Shown: positions 21,276-30,942 of the stretch, piece after piece
How positions within the stretch are numbered: position 1 is the stretch's first letter
Layout: each line of letters starts with the position of its first letter
Source: CAVTBT01 sp963733065
GTDB taxonomy: Bacteria; Actinomycetota; Thermoleophilia; Gaiellales; Gaiellaceae
Reading direction: 5' to 3'
Length of the DNA: 64,000 bases
Assembly: GCA_963733065.1 (NCBI GenBank)
Contig: CAVTBT010000004.1
Location: 1 to 64,000, forward strand
Made by a program: the position numbers and the translations under genes
Notes under the pieces: generated by a model
Told to the model about the DNA's origin: nothing
Seen by the model: the letters and a program-made list of their open reading frames with translations, nothing else
The model's database searches: none

Positions 21276-22276
21276 ATGATCAGCCTCGGCCTGGTCGGGG
21301 CGGGGCGGATCGCCCGGATTCATGCAGCGAACATCGCTGCGCATCCAGCGCTCGCGCTACGCATCGTCATCGACGTCGACCTGGAGGCCGCGCGGGCGCT
21401 GGCAGAACCGTTCGGCGCCCGCGCCGATACCAATGCCGAGGCGGCGCTGGGCGATCCGGCGGTGCACGCGGATGCTGATCGCGTCATCCTCCAACACGCA
21501 TGCGGACCTGGTCATCCGTGCCGTCGCGGCGAAGAAGCCGGTGTTCTGCGAGAAGCCGATCGATCTTGACCTTGAGCGCGCCAATACCTGTGTGCGAGCG
21601 GTCGAGGCGGCGGGCGTGCCGGTGTTCGTCGACTTCAATCGACGCTTCGATCCAAACCATGCGGCTGTGTATCAGGCGGTGCGCGCCGGCGAGGCCGGCA
21701 GCGTCGAGCTGATCTCGATCACCAGCCGGGACCCGGAACCGCCGCCGCTCGACTACCTCGAGAACTCGCCGGGCGCTTTGTTCCGCGAGACCATGGTGCA
21801 CGATTGTGACATGGCGCGCTGGCTGCTCGGCGAGGAGCCGGCGGAGGTTTTCGCGCAGTGCGAGTTGCCTGATCGACCCGCAGATCGGGGCGCTGGGCGA
21901 GGTCGACACCGCGGTTGCCGTGCTCAGGACCGCGAGCGGCAAGCTATGCCAGATCAACAACAGCTGGCGCGCAACCTACGGCTACGACCAGCGGATCGAG
22001 GTGCTGGGCTCGGGCGGCATGGTGCGCTCCGACAACGTCCGCCGCACCACGCTGGAGCGGTACGACGCCCGCGCCACGCACAACGACGTGTTCCAGTACT
22101 TCTTCACGGAGCGCTACGCCGCGTCTTACCGACTTGCGCTCGACCACTTCGCCGATGTGGCCCGGCACGGCGAGGAGCCGTTCATCACCGCTGAGGATGG
22201 CCGGCGCGCGCAGATCATCGCCGAGGCGGCACTGCGGTCCGCGCGCGAGGGTGGACCGGTCGCGATCAGCTACTGA
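21276..22276 (+). CDS. Gfo/Idh/MocA-family oxidoreductase, inositol 2-dehydrogenase-like (two frameshifts)
   Basis: NAD(P)-dependent sugar or polyol dehydrogenase of about 333 residues. It begins with a Rossmann motif GLVGAGRIARIH. After an extra base near 21468 it continues LIASSSNTHADLVIRAVAAKKPVFCEKPID, which contains the catalytic-site EKP motif. A second extra base near 21867 interrupts, after which LIDPQIGALGEVDTAVAVLR and WRATYGYDQRIEVLGSGG complete the substrate domain. IolG-type myo-inositol dehydrogenases look like this, but substrate choice in the family is hard to predict. It converges with cobB. Confidence 0.85.
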
Positions 22277-22352
22277 GATCTCCGAGGCGCGGCGTCGCGC
22301 GCGCCTGAAGGTCGTCGCTGCCACAGATGGTGAGCACGCGCTGAGCCGCCGT

Positions 22353-23711
22353 TCATGAACCGACCACGCGCAGGTGACCCGGTCGGCCGGCATCGTCGGC
22401 TGTGTGGTCGATCAGATGGAGGAACGAGCCGCAGACGTTGCCAACCTGGGCGCCGGCTTGGCCGAGCGATCGATGGTTCGCATCGGTAACCTCGAACAGG
22501 CCCGGGGCGTCGCCCGGCTGGACCAGCTGCGCGTAGTGGAATTCGTGGCCGCGATAGCTGGTCCCGGGTTGACCCAGCGGCGACCGTGCCAGGAGGCGCA
22601 TGCGGCGATACCCGAGGTGCAGGCGTGGCTCGGCGAAGCTGGACACGATCGGCAGGAGGTCGGCCATCGCGTGGCTCTGGCCCTGGCGGTCGATCAGGCG
22701 TTCGCCGAGCGCCATGAAGCCGCCGCACTCCCCATAGACGAAGGCGCCCCGGTGTGCCGCCGCGCGCACGCCTTCCACGAATGTGCGATTGGCGGCCAGC
22801 GCACCGGCGTGCAGCTCGGGATAGCCGCCCGGCAGATAGACCGCGTCGACATCGAGATCGGGCGACTCGTCGGCCAGGGGGGAGAAGAAACAGAGTTCGG
22901 CGCCGGCTGTCCGCCAACCATCCAGCACGGCGGGGTAAGCGAAGGCAAAAGCCTGGTCCCTCGCCACCGCGATCCGCTGGCCGAGAGGCCGCAGCGGGCG
23001 GGCGGGCGGGCCGTACAGACCAAGCCCGAACGGGCGCGCGAGCCGGCGTAGCCGCGTCAGATCAACATGCGCGGCGAACAACGCCGCGGCGATCTCGAGG
23101 AAGTCGTCGAGTTCGGGCAATTCGTCCGCCTGGACCAGTCCGAGATGCCGTTTGGGTATTTCTAGCCTGGCATCGTCGGGCAGACAGCCGAGCACGGGCT
23201 GTGCAAACCGGTCGTCGCAGGCGCGCCGCAGAAATGTGGCGTGAGCCTCGCTCGCTACCCGATTGAAGATGACGCCAGCCACCTCGACGTCGTCGCGATG
23301 CCGGGTGAACCCTTCGACCAGGGCGGCCGCCGAGGCGCCCATACCGCGCGCGTCCACCACCAGGACAACCGGCAGGTCGAACAGGCTGGCGAGGTCGGCG
23401 GTCGACCCGCGACCGTCGGCGGCGCCGTCGAACAGGCCCATCACACCCTCGCCGATCACCAGCCCGGCATCCCTGGCCAGATCGTCGGTCAAGCCGGCCA
23501 GCGTTTCGATCCGCATGGCCCAGCTGTCCAGATTGAGGCAGCGCCGGCCCGATGCACGGGCGTGGAACGTCGGATCGATGTAGTCCGGCCCCGCCTTGAA
23601 CGAAACGACCGCGACCCCGGCGGCGCGCAGCGCGCGCAGCAGGGCCAGAGTCACGACCGTCTTGCCGCTGCCGGAGGCGGGTGCTGCAATGATCAGTCCG
23701 GGTGCGCTCAT
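22353..23711 (-). CDS. cobB: Cobyrinate a,c-diamide synthase
   Basis: Glutamine-dependent amidation of the a and c carboxylates of (hydrogeno)cobyrinate. The intact 452-residue protein has an N-terminal P-loop APASGSGKTVVTLALLRAL and GPDYIDPTFHARASGR. Its C-terminal class I glutamine amidotransferase domain contains the nucleophile in VYGECGGFMALGE and the partner His in SYRGHEFHYAQL. It is divergent from cbiD; the 126-bp gap between them presumably carries both promoters. Confidence 0.95.
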   Translation of the reverse strand: MSAPGLIIAAPASGSGKTVVTLALLRALRAAGVAVVSFKAGPDYIDPTFHARASGRRCLNLDSWAMRIETLAGLTDDLARDAGLVIGEGVMGLFDGAADGRGSTADLASLFDLPVVLVVDARGMGASAAALVEGFTRHRDDVEVAGVIFNRVASEAHATFLRRACDDRFAQPVLGCLPDDARLEIPKRHLGLVQADELPELDDFLEIAAALFAAHVDLTRLRRLARPFGLGLYGPPARPLRPLGQRIAVARDQAFAFAYPAVLDGWRTAGAELCFFSPLADESPDLDVDAVYLPGGYPELHAGALAANRTFVEGVRAAAHRGAFVYGECGGFMALGERLIDRQGQSHAMADLLPIVSSFAEPRLHLGYRRMRLLARSPLGQPGTSYRGHEFHYAQLVQPGDAPGLFEVTDANHRSLGQAGAQVGNVCGSFLHLIDHTADDAGRPGHLRVVGS

Positions 23712-23837
23712 TTAGCCACATTCATCAGCTTGTCGAACCGGCTTGCTTGAGGAATGATCAATGTGCCGCTCGCGGGCAAGAGCTTAGCTCCGACCGAGGA
23801 GCCAATTGAGCGAAGACGGAGGGCCGGCAGAGGCACG

Positions 23838-24927
23838 ATGGCGCGCATACCAGAGGGCGAACTGCGACGGGGCTGGACTACCGGCGCCTGCGCGGCGGCG
23901 GCAACCAAAGCGGCCTATCTCGCCCTGCTCACCGGCCGATTTCCTGACCCGGTCTCCATTCAGCTGCCGGGCGGTCAGCGGCCGAGCTTCGAGCTCATTG
24001 AGAAGTCGTTGCGGTCGAAGCGGGCCACGGCGGCAGTGATCAAGGACGCCGGCGACGATCCCGACGTGACCCATGGCGCCGTGATCCGCGCCACGGTGTG
24101 TCGGGGCGAGCCCGGCTCGCGCGTACTGTTCATCGCGGGCGAAGGCGTTGGCGTGGTGACCCGGCCGGGCCTGCCGATCGCGGTCGGGGAGCCCGCGATC
24201 AATCCGGGGCCGCGCAAGCTGATCCGCTCGGTGATCGCCGAGATCGCCCGCGACCGCGGTGAGGCTGACGACGTTGAGGTCACGCTCGCCATCCCCGGTG
24301 GCGACGCGCTCGCCGATCGAACCACGAATGCGCGGCTCGGAATCGTGGGCGGCCTCTCGATCCTGGGCACCACGGGGGTGGTGATTCCCTATTCCTGCGC
24401 ATCGTGGATCCATGCCATTCACCGCGGGATCGACGTCGCGCGCGCCTGCCGGCTGCAACACGTGGCCGCCGCTACCGGATCGACTTCCGAGCGGGCCGTG
24501 CAGGCGTACTACGGTCTGCCCGAGGTGGCGCTGATCGACATGGGCGATTTCGTGGGCGGCACGCTCAAGTACCTGCGGCGCCATCCGATCGAGCGCGTCA
24601 CGATCGCCGGCGGATTTCGCGAAGATCGCCAAGCTCGCCGCGGGCCACCTGGATCTGCATTCCAGCCGCGCCACGGTCGATCTGCCCGGGCTCACTGCCC
24701 TGCTCGCGGAGCAGGGCGCGACCGGCGACCTGCTCGACCATGCGCGCGCGGCCGCTTCGGCCAACGAGGTGCTTCTCCTGGCTCAGGGCGTCGGCCTTCC
24801 CCTTGCCGACGACGTTGCCCGCAACGCACGCCGCGTCGCGCTCGAGCAGCTGGATGGCGTCTGCGCGCTCGAGGTGATGGCCTTCGATCGTGACGGCGGC
24901 CTAGTGGGTCGCGCCGGGGGCTGGTGA
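23838..24927 (+). CDS. cbiD: Cobalt-precorrin-5B C1-methyltransferase CbiD (one frameshift)
   Basis: Methylates C1 of the corrin ring; CbiD belongs to the anaerobic route and replaces CobF. The start ATG gives MARIPEGELRRGWTTGACAAAATKAA, with the RxGWTTGxCA signature. GDDPDVTHGAVIRATV and LGTTGVVIPYSCASWIHAIHRG are conserved. An extra C near 24618 shifts the frame; the protein continues AKIAKLAAGHLDLHSSRATVDL to a stop at 24925-24927, about 363 residues in all. It is followed by cobK, 102 bp away. Confidence 0.92.
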
Positions 24928-25029
24928 CGCCCCGCGCCCACCGACTATCTCGCTTCTGACCGGTGGCCAAAGCGAGGACCGGGTTGAGATCGCGTTGCGC
25001 ATCCAGGGTCCTTCGCTCATGCTTGTTTG

Positions 25030-25790
25030 ATGGCGGGCGGCGAATCCGGCAGGCGCGCAAAGCTTCTGATCCTCGGCGGCACGGCGGAGGCGGTTGAGCT
25101 CGCCGCGGCGTGCGCGGCGCGACCGGGTTTCGCGGCGATCAGCTCGCTCGCAGGCCGGACGCGGGTTCCGGCTCTGCCACGGGGCGAAGTGCGGATCGGC
25201 GGGTTCGGCGGCGCTGGGGGCCTTGCCCGATTTCTGGTCGAGCGCGGCATCGATCGCGTGATTGATGCCACGCACCCCTTCGCCGCGCAGATAAGCGCGC
25301 ATGCCGATCAGGCCTGCAGGGAGGCCGGCGTGCCGCGATTGCGCGTCCTTCGACCGTCGTGGATGTGCCGTCCCCGGCGACCGTTGGATCGAGGTCGCCA
25401 ACTTCGCCGAAGCGGCGCAGCGCCTGCCCGGGCTCGGGCGCCGTGCCTTTTTGACACTCGGGCACCGCGACCTTGATGCCTTTGCACAGCTCGATCTGTG
25501 GTTCCTGGTGCGCACGATCGAGCCGCCGGGCGTCCTGCCGCTGCGTCAGGGTCAATGGCTCGCCGGGCGCGGACCTTTCGCCGTCGAGGACGAGCGCGCG
25601 CTGCTACGGACGCATGCGATCGACGTGCTGGTGACCAAGGCGAGCGGCGGTGGGGCGACCTACGCCAAGCTGGTCGCGGCGCGGCAACTCGGCCTGCCGG
25701 TGCTCATGATCCGCCGGCCGCCACCGGCACCCGGCCCGGTCGTGGGCTCAGTCGCCGCCGCGCTCGCGTTGGCTGGACGCCTCCATCTAG
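25030..25790 (+). CDS. cobK: Precorrin-6A reductase (two frameshifts)
   Basis: NADPH-dependent reduction of the precorrin-6A macrocycle. It begins MAGGESGRRAKLLILGGTAEA, the Rossmann-like start of CobK/CbiJ, followed by VERGIDRVIDATHPFAAQIS. An extra base near 25367 moves the frame, continuing RTIEPPGVLPLRQGQWLAGRGPF and VLVTKASGGGATYAKLVAAR. One more extra base near 25770 restores the usual ending WLDASI with stop TAG at 25788-25790. That TAG is half of a CTAG palindrome that also ends the opposing cobM. The full protein is about 253 residues, as in the family. Confidence 0.9.
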
Positions 25791-26566
25791 GGAGTGCCGC
25801 CCGCCGGACGCAGCACGTGGTGGTGATCGGGCGCATACAGGCGGCTGTCGGCGAAATCCGACGCTTCCAGGGCGCGGCCGACCAGGATGAGAGCGGTCCG
25901 GGTGATCCCTAAGTCTTTGATCTGCGCGCGGATGGTGGCGAGCGTGCCGCGGGCGATCTGCTGGTCCGGCCAGGAGACACGGTAGAGCACCACGACGGGA
26001 CAGTCGGCGCCGCACACCGGTATCAGATCCCGCACGACTCTCGCCAGGTTGTTGATCGAGAGGTGGATCGCGAGCGTTGCGCCGGTTATGGCAAAGGCGG
26101 CGAGCGTTTCGCCCTGCGGCATGGGGGAGGCGCGCACTGCGGTGCGGGTCAGCACCACGGACTGCGCAATGCCCGGCAGCGTCAACTCCTGCTGGAGCGC
26201 CGCCGCCGCCGCCGCGAATGCGGGCACGCCGGGAGTGACGTCGTAGGGAATCTCCATCTCGCGCAGCCGGCGCATCTGCTCGCCGATCGCACCATAGAAG
26301 GAGGGATCGCCCGAGTGCACGCGTGCGACATCGCAGCCCCGGAAGTGCGCCGCCGCCATCTCATCGATGATCGCATGCAGATCAAGCGGCGCGGTGTCGA
26401 CGATGCGCGTCGGCACGGTCGCATCCTCACCGCCCTGGGCGACGACTTCCTCAGGCACCAGTGAGCCGGCGTAGAGCACGACCGGGCAGCTGCGGATCAG
26501 ACGCAGGCCCCGCACGGTGATCAGATCCGGCGCCCCCGGGCCCGCCCCGATGAAGTGGACCGTCAT
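25787..26566 (-). CDS. cobM: Precorrin-4 C11-methyltransferase
   Basis: SAM-dependent tetrapyrrole methyltransferase for C11. The intact 259-residue protein starts MTVHFIGAGPGAPDLITVRG and has the VHSGDPSFYGAIGEQM and DVTPGVPAFAAAAAAL motifs. It is 8 bp downstream of the cbiG-cobJ fusion in a minus-strand run of cobalamin genes. The ATG gives the normal family start; the frame remains open far upstream only through a shadow of cbiG-cobJ. Confidence 0.95.
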   Translation of the reverse strand: MTVHFIGAGPGAPDLITVRGLRLIRSCPVVLYAGSLVPEEVVAQGGEDATVPTRIVDTAPLDLHAIIDEMAAAHFRGCDVARVHSGDPSFYGAIGEQMRRLREMEIPYDVTPGVPAFAAAAAALQQELTLPGIAQSVVLTRTAVRASPMPQGETLAAFAITGATLAIHLSINNLARVVRDLIPVCGADCPVVVLYRVSWPDQQIARGTLATIRAQIKDLGITRTALILVGRALEASDFADSRLYAPDHHHVLRPAGGTP

Positions 26567-26574
26567 GGCATTCG

Positions 26575-28386
26575 TCAGCCCGGAAGCGAGTAGCCGCGCG
26601 GCGTATACACGAACGAGCGGCCATCCGGCGTAGCAAACATGCGCGTCCGGCTCGAGCCGATGATCAACAGGCTCAGCATGTCGACCGCGCTGGGGTCGAA
26701 CTCGGCGAGCGGCGCTATCTGCAGCGTCTCCTCGGCACGACCGAGGTTGCGGGCATGCACCAGCGGCGTCTGGGGTGGTCGTGCCAGCCTCAGGATCTCG
26801 AGCGCGCGGACCAGACCATGCCGGCGCCGGGCGGAGGCGGGATTGTACAGCACAGTGACGAAATCTCCGGCCGCCGCCGCCTCCAGCCGTCGCTCGATCT
26901 CGTCCCACGGCGTCAGCAGATCGGACAGTGAGATGGCGCAGAAGTCGTGACCGAGCGGTGCCCCGGCACGCGCCGCCGCGGCTTGCAGCGCCGAAACGCC
27001 CGGGCTGACCATGATCGCCACCCGCTGCCACTCAGGGTCGCCGCGCTCCAGGAGCTCGAGCACCAGGGCCGCCATGGCGTAGATGCCGGGGTCGCCCGAG
27101 CTGATCAGCGCGACGCGCCGCCCAGCAGCGGCCAGATCCAGGGCGCGGCGCGCCCGCGCTTCTTCCTCGCCGAGCGCGAAAGCATGGCGGACCGCGTGGT
27201 GGTGCGGTCTGGCTTCGAGAAGCCGGAGGTAGCCGCCGTAGCCGACCCAGTCCTCGGCGTCGTCGAGCAATGCGCTCGCCTCCGGGGTCCGCCAGCCGGG
27301 ATCGCCGGGACCCAGCCCGACGAGCGCGAGGCGTCCCTGGGCTCGGCCGATCCGGCGCGGGATCGAGCGGCACGGGCGCGCGCGCGAGCGCGCAAGTCGC
27401 GCGGGTCGACTTGGTCTTGGCGACGACCAGCTCGCCCGCCGCACCGACCGCGGCCAGCGCGGCGCCCTCGGCGACGCCGTGGCAACCGGTCACGGCAAAC
27501 ACCTCGGATGAGGGGTTGGCAAGCCGCTCTCTCTCTGCTTCCAGCTGCGACGCCGGGAAGAATCGTGCGGGCGCATCCAGCTGCGCCGCAAGGTTGTGGA
27601 TCGCCGGCTCGGCCGCCTTGATGTCGAGCGACACCACGCAGGCGATCGCCGCGGCGGCGAAGCCATGCTCGGCCAGGCGTCGAAGCCACCAGATCCTGAA
27701 GCTCCGCCGCCTCCGTGCCGCGCTCGCAACCGACGCCAAGAGCGAGCACCTTGGGGTGAATGACCAGACGGGTGTCCGATCCGGGATCGGCGCGATCGGT
27801 GATGCGGACCTCGAGCTCGCCTCGGCTGGCAAAGGGTGCGCCGCCGGCGGTAAGCCAGGCCGGGGGCGCCGCCTCGACCTTCAGCCCGACGTCCTGGCCG
27901 CGCAGCAGCGCGCTCATGATTGGCTTGGCTGTCTCGGGGTTCTGCACGTGCCATCCCGGCGGCGGATCGTCGAGCGCGAGCCCGAATCGCACGTCCCCAG
28001 CGGTGGTGATGGCGGCGGGGCAGCCAAGGATCCCGGCGATCTGCTCTGCCAGGCGGTTGGCCCCGCGATGGCCGCCCAGCAGCGGCACCACCACGCTGCC
28101 ATCCTCGGCGACGATGACGACGGGCGGCTCGGTGCGCTTGTCCTGAAGGAGCGGCGCCAGAGTGCGGATCACGATCCCGCTGGAGCACAGCGCGACGACC
28201 GGGCGCCCGGCGGTGAACAGATCCCGCAGCGTGGATGGGAAATCCTGATACCGCACGATCTCGGAATACGCCGGGATCCGACCCGATGGCGCCGTACAGC
28301 TCCGAATGCGGCAGCGCCGCGGCGATGCGGCGGGCCACGTCCAGGCCGCTCGGGCCGAGGAGGACGATCGCCGCCGGCTCGCTCAC
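26575..28386 (-). CDS. cobJ: CbiG - precorrin-3B C17-methyltransferase (CobJ) fusion (frameshifts)
   Basis: Two enzymes on one polypeptide of about 603 residues. The N-terminal half is CbiG-like (MSEPAAIVLLGPSGLDVARRIAA, VVIVAEDGSVVVPLLGGHRGAN, then SLDIKAAEPAIHNLAAQLDAPARFF and VFAVTGCHGVAEGAAL), which opens the delta-lactone. The C-terminal half is CobJ (LALVGLGPGDPGWRTPEA, ALISSGDPGIYAMAALV), which contracts the ring and methylates C17. Frame changes near 28270, 27690 and 27380 need to be joined. The start is a GTG overlapping the cobI stop (GTGA). CbiG is normally an anaerobic-route enzyme. Confidence 0.9.
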
Positions 28387-29081
28387 GACAGCGGACCAGC
28401 CGGCAGCAGGATCAACGAGAAATACGGAGCCTCCTCGAGAGTGAGATCGACGAGGCGCACCACCCGCTCACGCGCCTTGCTCGCATGCTCGACGTAGAGC
28501 GCGCGGTGCAGCACGCCCGTGTCGGCCATCAGCTCACGCACCTTGCTCAGATGCCGGCCGACCTTGAGGATCACTGCGGCGTCGACTTGAAGCAAGCGTG
28601 TCGCAAGCGCGTCCTTCGGCAGCGTGGCAGGCAGGACCACCAAGCTTTGCGTGCGGCGAACGAGAGGGGCGCGCGCGGCCGCCGCCGCAGCGGTGAAGGA
28701 CACGATGCCCGGCACGACCTCCGTCGGGTAGCTCTCGCCCAGGCGATCGAACAGCTGGGCAAACGAGCCATAGAGGAACGGGTCGCCTTCGCACAGCACG
28801 GCGACGTCGTGGCCCTGCTCCAGCTCGGCGCCGATCCGCGAGGCGGCCTCGTCGTAGACGGCATGGGCGAACTCGGGAACCGGCTGCATCGGCAGGGTCA
28901 CCTTGATCTCCCGCCGCCCCGCCGCGAGGTGCCGCGCCGCGATCCGGCGCGCCGTGCTGGGCCGCCCCTCGGCCGAGACATAGGCGATCACGGGGGTCTC
29001 CTGCAGGACCCGCACCGCCTTGAGCGTGAGCAGCTCCGGATCGCCCGGCCCGACCCCGACGCCGAGGAGCCGCCCCACCAT
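28383..29081 (-). CDS. cobI: Precorrin-2 C20-methyltransferase
   Basis: Adds the C20 methyl group to precorrin-2, the first peripheral methylation specific to corrins. The 232-residue intact protein begins MVGRLLGVGVGPGDPELLTLKAVRVL and carries VAVLCEGDPFLYGSFAQL and EVVPGIVSFTAAAAAARAPL. Its ATG overlaps the cobL stop by one base and its stop overlaps the fused cbiG-cobJ start, so the whole run is likely translated in a coupled fashion. Confidence 0.95.
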   Translation of the reverse strand: MVGRLLGVGVGPGDPELLTLKAVRVLQETPVIAYVSAEGRPSTARRIAARHLAAGRREIKVTLPMQPVPEFAHAVYDEAASRIGAELEQGHDVAVLCEGDPFLYGSFAQLFDRLGESYPTEVVPGIVSFTAAAAAARAPLVRRTQSLVVLPATLPKDALATRLLQVDAAVILKVGRHLSKVRELMADTGVLHRALYVEHASKARERVVRLVDLTLEEAPYFSLILLPAGPLS

Positions 29082-30298
29082 CACGGCTTGTGCGCGGCAA
29101 GCTGCGTCACCGGAAGCGATCGCCGCCAGGTGCGGTAGCCGCCGAGCGAATCGAGTCTGGCGAGGTCGATCCGGAGCAGCTCGCCGCCGTGCTGGGCCTG
29201 CCAGGCGAGCAGGCGCTGCTCGCCTTCCACGGTGACGACGTTCGCGACCAGACGCCCTCCCGGAGGCAGCGCCCGCCAGCATGTCTCGAGCATCGCGGGT
29301 TCGCTTACGCCGCCACCGATGAACACGGCATCCGGAGCCGGCAGGTCGGGGAGGCAGTCGGGCGCATGCGCATGCACGACCGTGAGTTCGGGTGTGCCCA
29401 GGTTCTCGGCATTGCGCGCGATGGTGGCACAACGCGTTGCGTCCTGCTCGACGGCGACCGCCTGGGCGCCGTCTGCGGCCCGCAACCACTCGATGCCGAT
29501 CGCGCCGCTGCCGGCGCCGATGTCCCATAGCCGTTGTCCCGGAAGCGGGACCAAGCGGGCAAGGGTGATGGCGCGAACGTCGCGCTTGGTGATCATACCG
29601 TCCGACTCGAAGACATCGTCCGGGAGCCCCGGGGAGCGTGAGCGGATCCTGGCGTCGGGGCCCGGGATGCACTCGATCGCGACGGTGTTGAGCGCCGCGC
29701 AGTTACGGCTGCCCCACGCTGCGGCCGTTCCATCCAGCCGACGCTCGGCCGGACTGTCCAGATGCTCGAAAATCCAGAGGCGGCTCGGGCCGAACCCAGC
29801 CTCGCCCAGCATGCGGGCGAGCGCATCCGGCGTCGCGCCATCGCGGCTGAGCACGACCAGTCGAGCCCCCGGAGCGAGGTGCCGGCGGACATTGACCAGC
29901 GGCCGGCTGTGGGTGCTGAGGCACGCCACCTGCCCGAGCGACCACCCCAGGCGGGCGCAAACGAGGCTGAAAGCGGACGGCGCCGGCAACACCCGCAACT
30001 CGCTCGGATCGAAGCGTCGGGCCAGGAGCTCGCCCACCCCGAACCACATCGGGTCACCGCTCGCCAGCACGACGACGGGCCGCCCCCGTAGCGCCTCGAG
30101 GTCATCGAGCGTTGCTTCGAGCGGACAGCGCCAGCGCAGACGCTCGCCCGGATGATCGGGGACCATCTGGAGATGGCGCTCTCCGCCCACCAGGATCTCA
30201 CCGGCCTCGACGACAGCGCGTGCGGTTGCACTCAATGAGCCGAGCCCGTCGTCGCCGATACCGACCACGTTGAGCCATGGTTGGATGGGTGCGCTCAT
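29081..30298 (-). CDS. cobL: Precorrin-6Y C5,15-methyltransferase (decarboxylating)
   Basis: Bifunctional enzyme of 405 residues. The N-terminal CbiE-like domain (LNVVGIGDDGLGSLSATARA, VVVLASGDPMWFGVG) methylates C5. The C-terminal CbiT-like domain (RLWDIGAGSGAIGIEWLRA, AVEQDATRCATIARNAENLG, AVFIGGGVSEPAMLETCW) methylates C15 and decarboxylates the acetate side chain. The reading frame is intact. It starts at the ATG of MSAPIQPW, overlapping the cobH stop (ATGA). Confidence 0.96.
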   Translation of the reverse strand: MSAPIQPWLNVVGIGDDGLGSLSATARAVVEAGEILVGGERHLQMVPDHPGERLRWRCPLEATLDDLEALRGRPVVVLASGDPMWFGVGELLARRFDPSELRVLPAPSAFSLVCARLGWSLGQVACLSTHSRPLVNVRRHLAPGARLVVLSRDGATPDALARMLGEAGFGPSRLWIFEHLDSPAERRLDGTAAAWGSRNCAALNTVAIECIPGPDARIRSRSPGLPDDVFESDGMITKRDVRAITLARLVPLPGQRLWDIGAGSGAIGIEWLRAADGAQAVAVEQDATRCATIARNAENLGTPELTVVHAHAPDCLPDLPAPDAVFIGGGVSEPAMLETCWRALPPGGRLVANVVTVEGEQRLLAWQAQHGGELLRIDLARLDSLGGYRTWRRSLPVTQLAAHKP

Positions 30299-30930
30299 TG
30301 CGCCTCCAGAGCCAGGGCGTTGACGGCCGCGGCCGCCAGCCCACTGCCGCCGCGCCGGCCCCGCAGGGCAATGTGAGGCAGCGCGGGCTGCCGCTCGATC
30401 AGCGCCTCCTTGGCCTCGGCAGCACCAATGAAGCCCACTGGAAAAGCGAGTACCAGCGCCGGCCGTGGCGCGTCCTCGTCCAGCAACTCCAGCAGCCGGA
30501 ACAGTGCGGTGGGGGCATTGCCGATCGCCACCACGGCGCCGCTCAGGTGATCTCGCCAGAGCTCGACCGCCGCGGCCGAACGGGTGGTCGAGCCAGCCGC
30601 CGCGCGCTCTGCGACCCCTGGGTTCCGCAACGTGCACACAATGCGATTGTCCGCCGGCAGGCGGTCGCGTCGGATGCCGCCTGCGACCATCAGCGAATCG
30701 ACCAGCACGGCCCCACCGGCGGCAAGAGCCCGTCGTCCGGCCTCGATCGCACCGGAAGTCCAGGCCAGCTCGTCAACGATATCGGGCATCGCGCACGCGT
30801 GCACCAGCCGCGTGGCCAGGGCCTGCATCTCGCGTGGCAGGCGTTCGATCCCGGCCTCTCGACGAATCGCCGCAAACGATGCCCGATAGATCGCCTCCGG
30901 GTCCCGCAAGTAGTCGCCGCGCGCGGACAC
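30295..30930 (-). CDS. cobH: Precorrin-8X methylmutase
   Basis: Moves the C11 methyl group to C12, giving hydrogenobyrinate. The 211-residue protein has YLRDPEAIYRASFAAIRREAG and LVHACAMPDIVDEL, which contains the conserved catalytic His region, followed by VDSLMVAGGI and GNAPTALFRLLELL. The start is a GTG (VSARGDYL), 12 bp after the upstream cbiX stop. Confidence 0.95.
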   Translation of the reverse strand: MSARGDYLRDPEAIYRASFAAIRREAGIERLPREMQALATRLVHACAMPDIVDELAWTSGAIEAGRRALAAGGAVLVDSLMVAGGIRRDRLPADNRIVCTLRNPGVAERAAAGSTTRSAAAVELWRDHLSGAVVAIGNAPTALFRLLELLDEDAPRPALVLAFPVGFIGAAEAKEALIERQPALPHIALRGRRGGSGLAAAAVNALALEAQ

Positions 30931-30942
30931 CGCCCGGATCCT

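Noticed and set aside
25790..25912. Extension of cobK past 25790 into cobM antisense
   Set aside because: The typical CobK ending WLDASI plus stop is recovered with a one-base correction; the extension is antisense noise.
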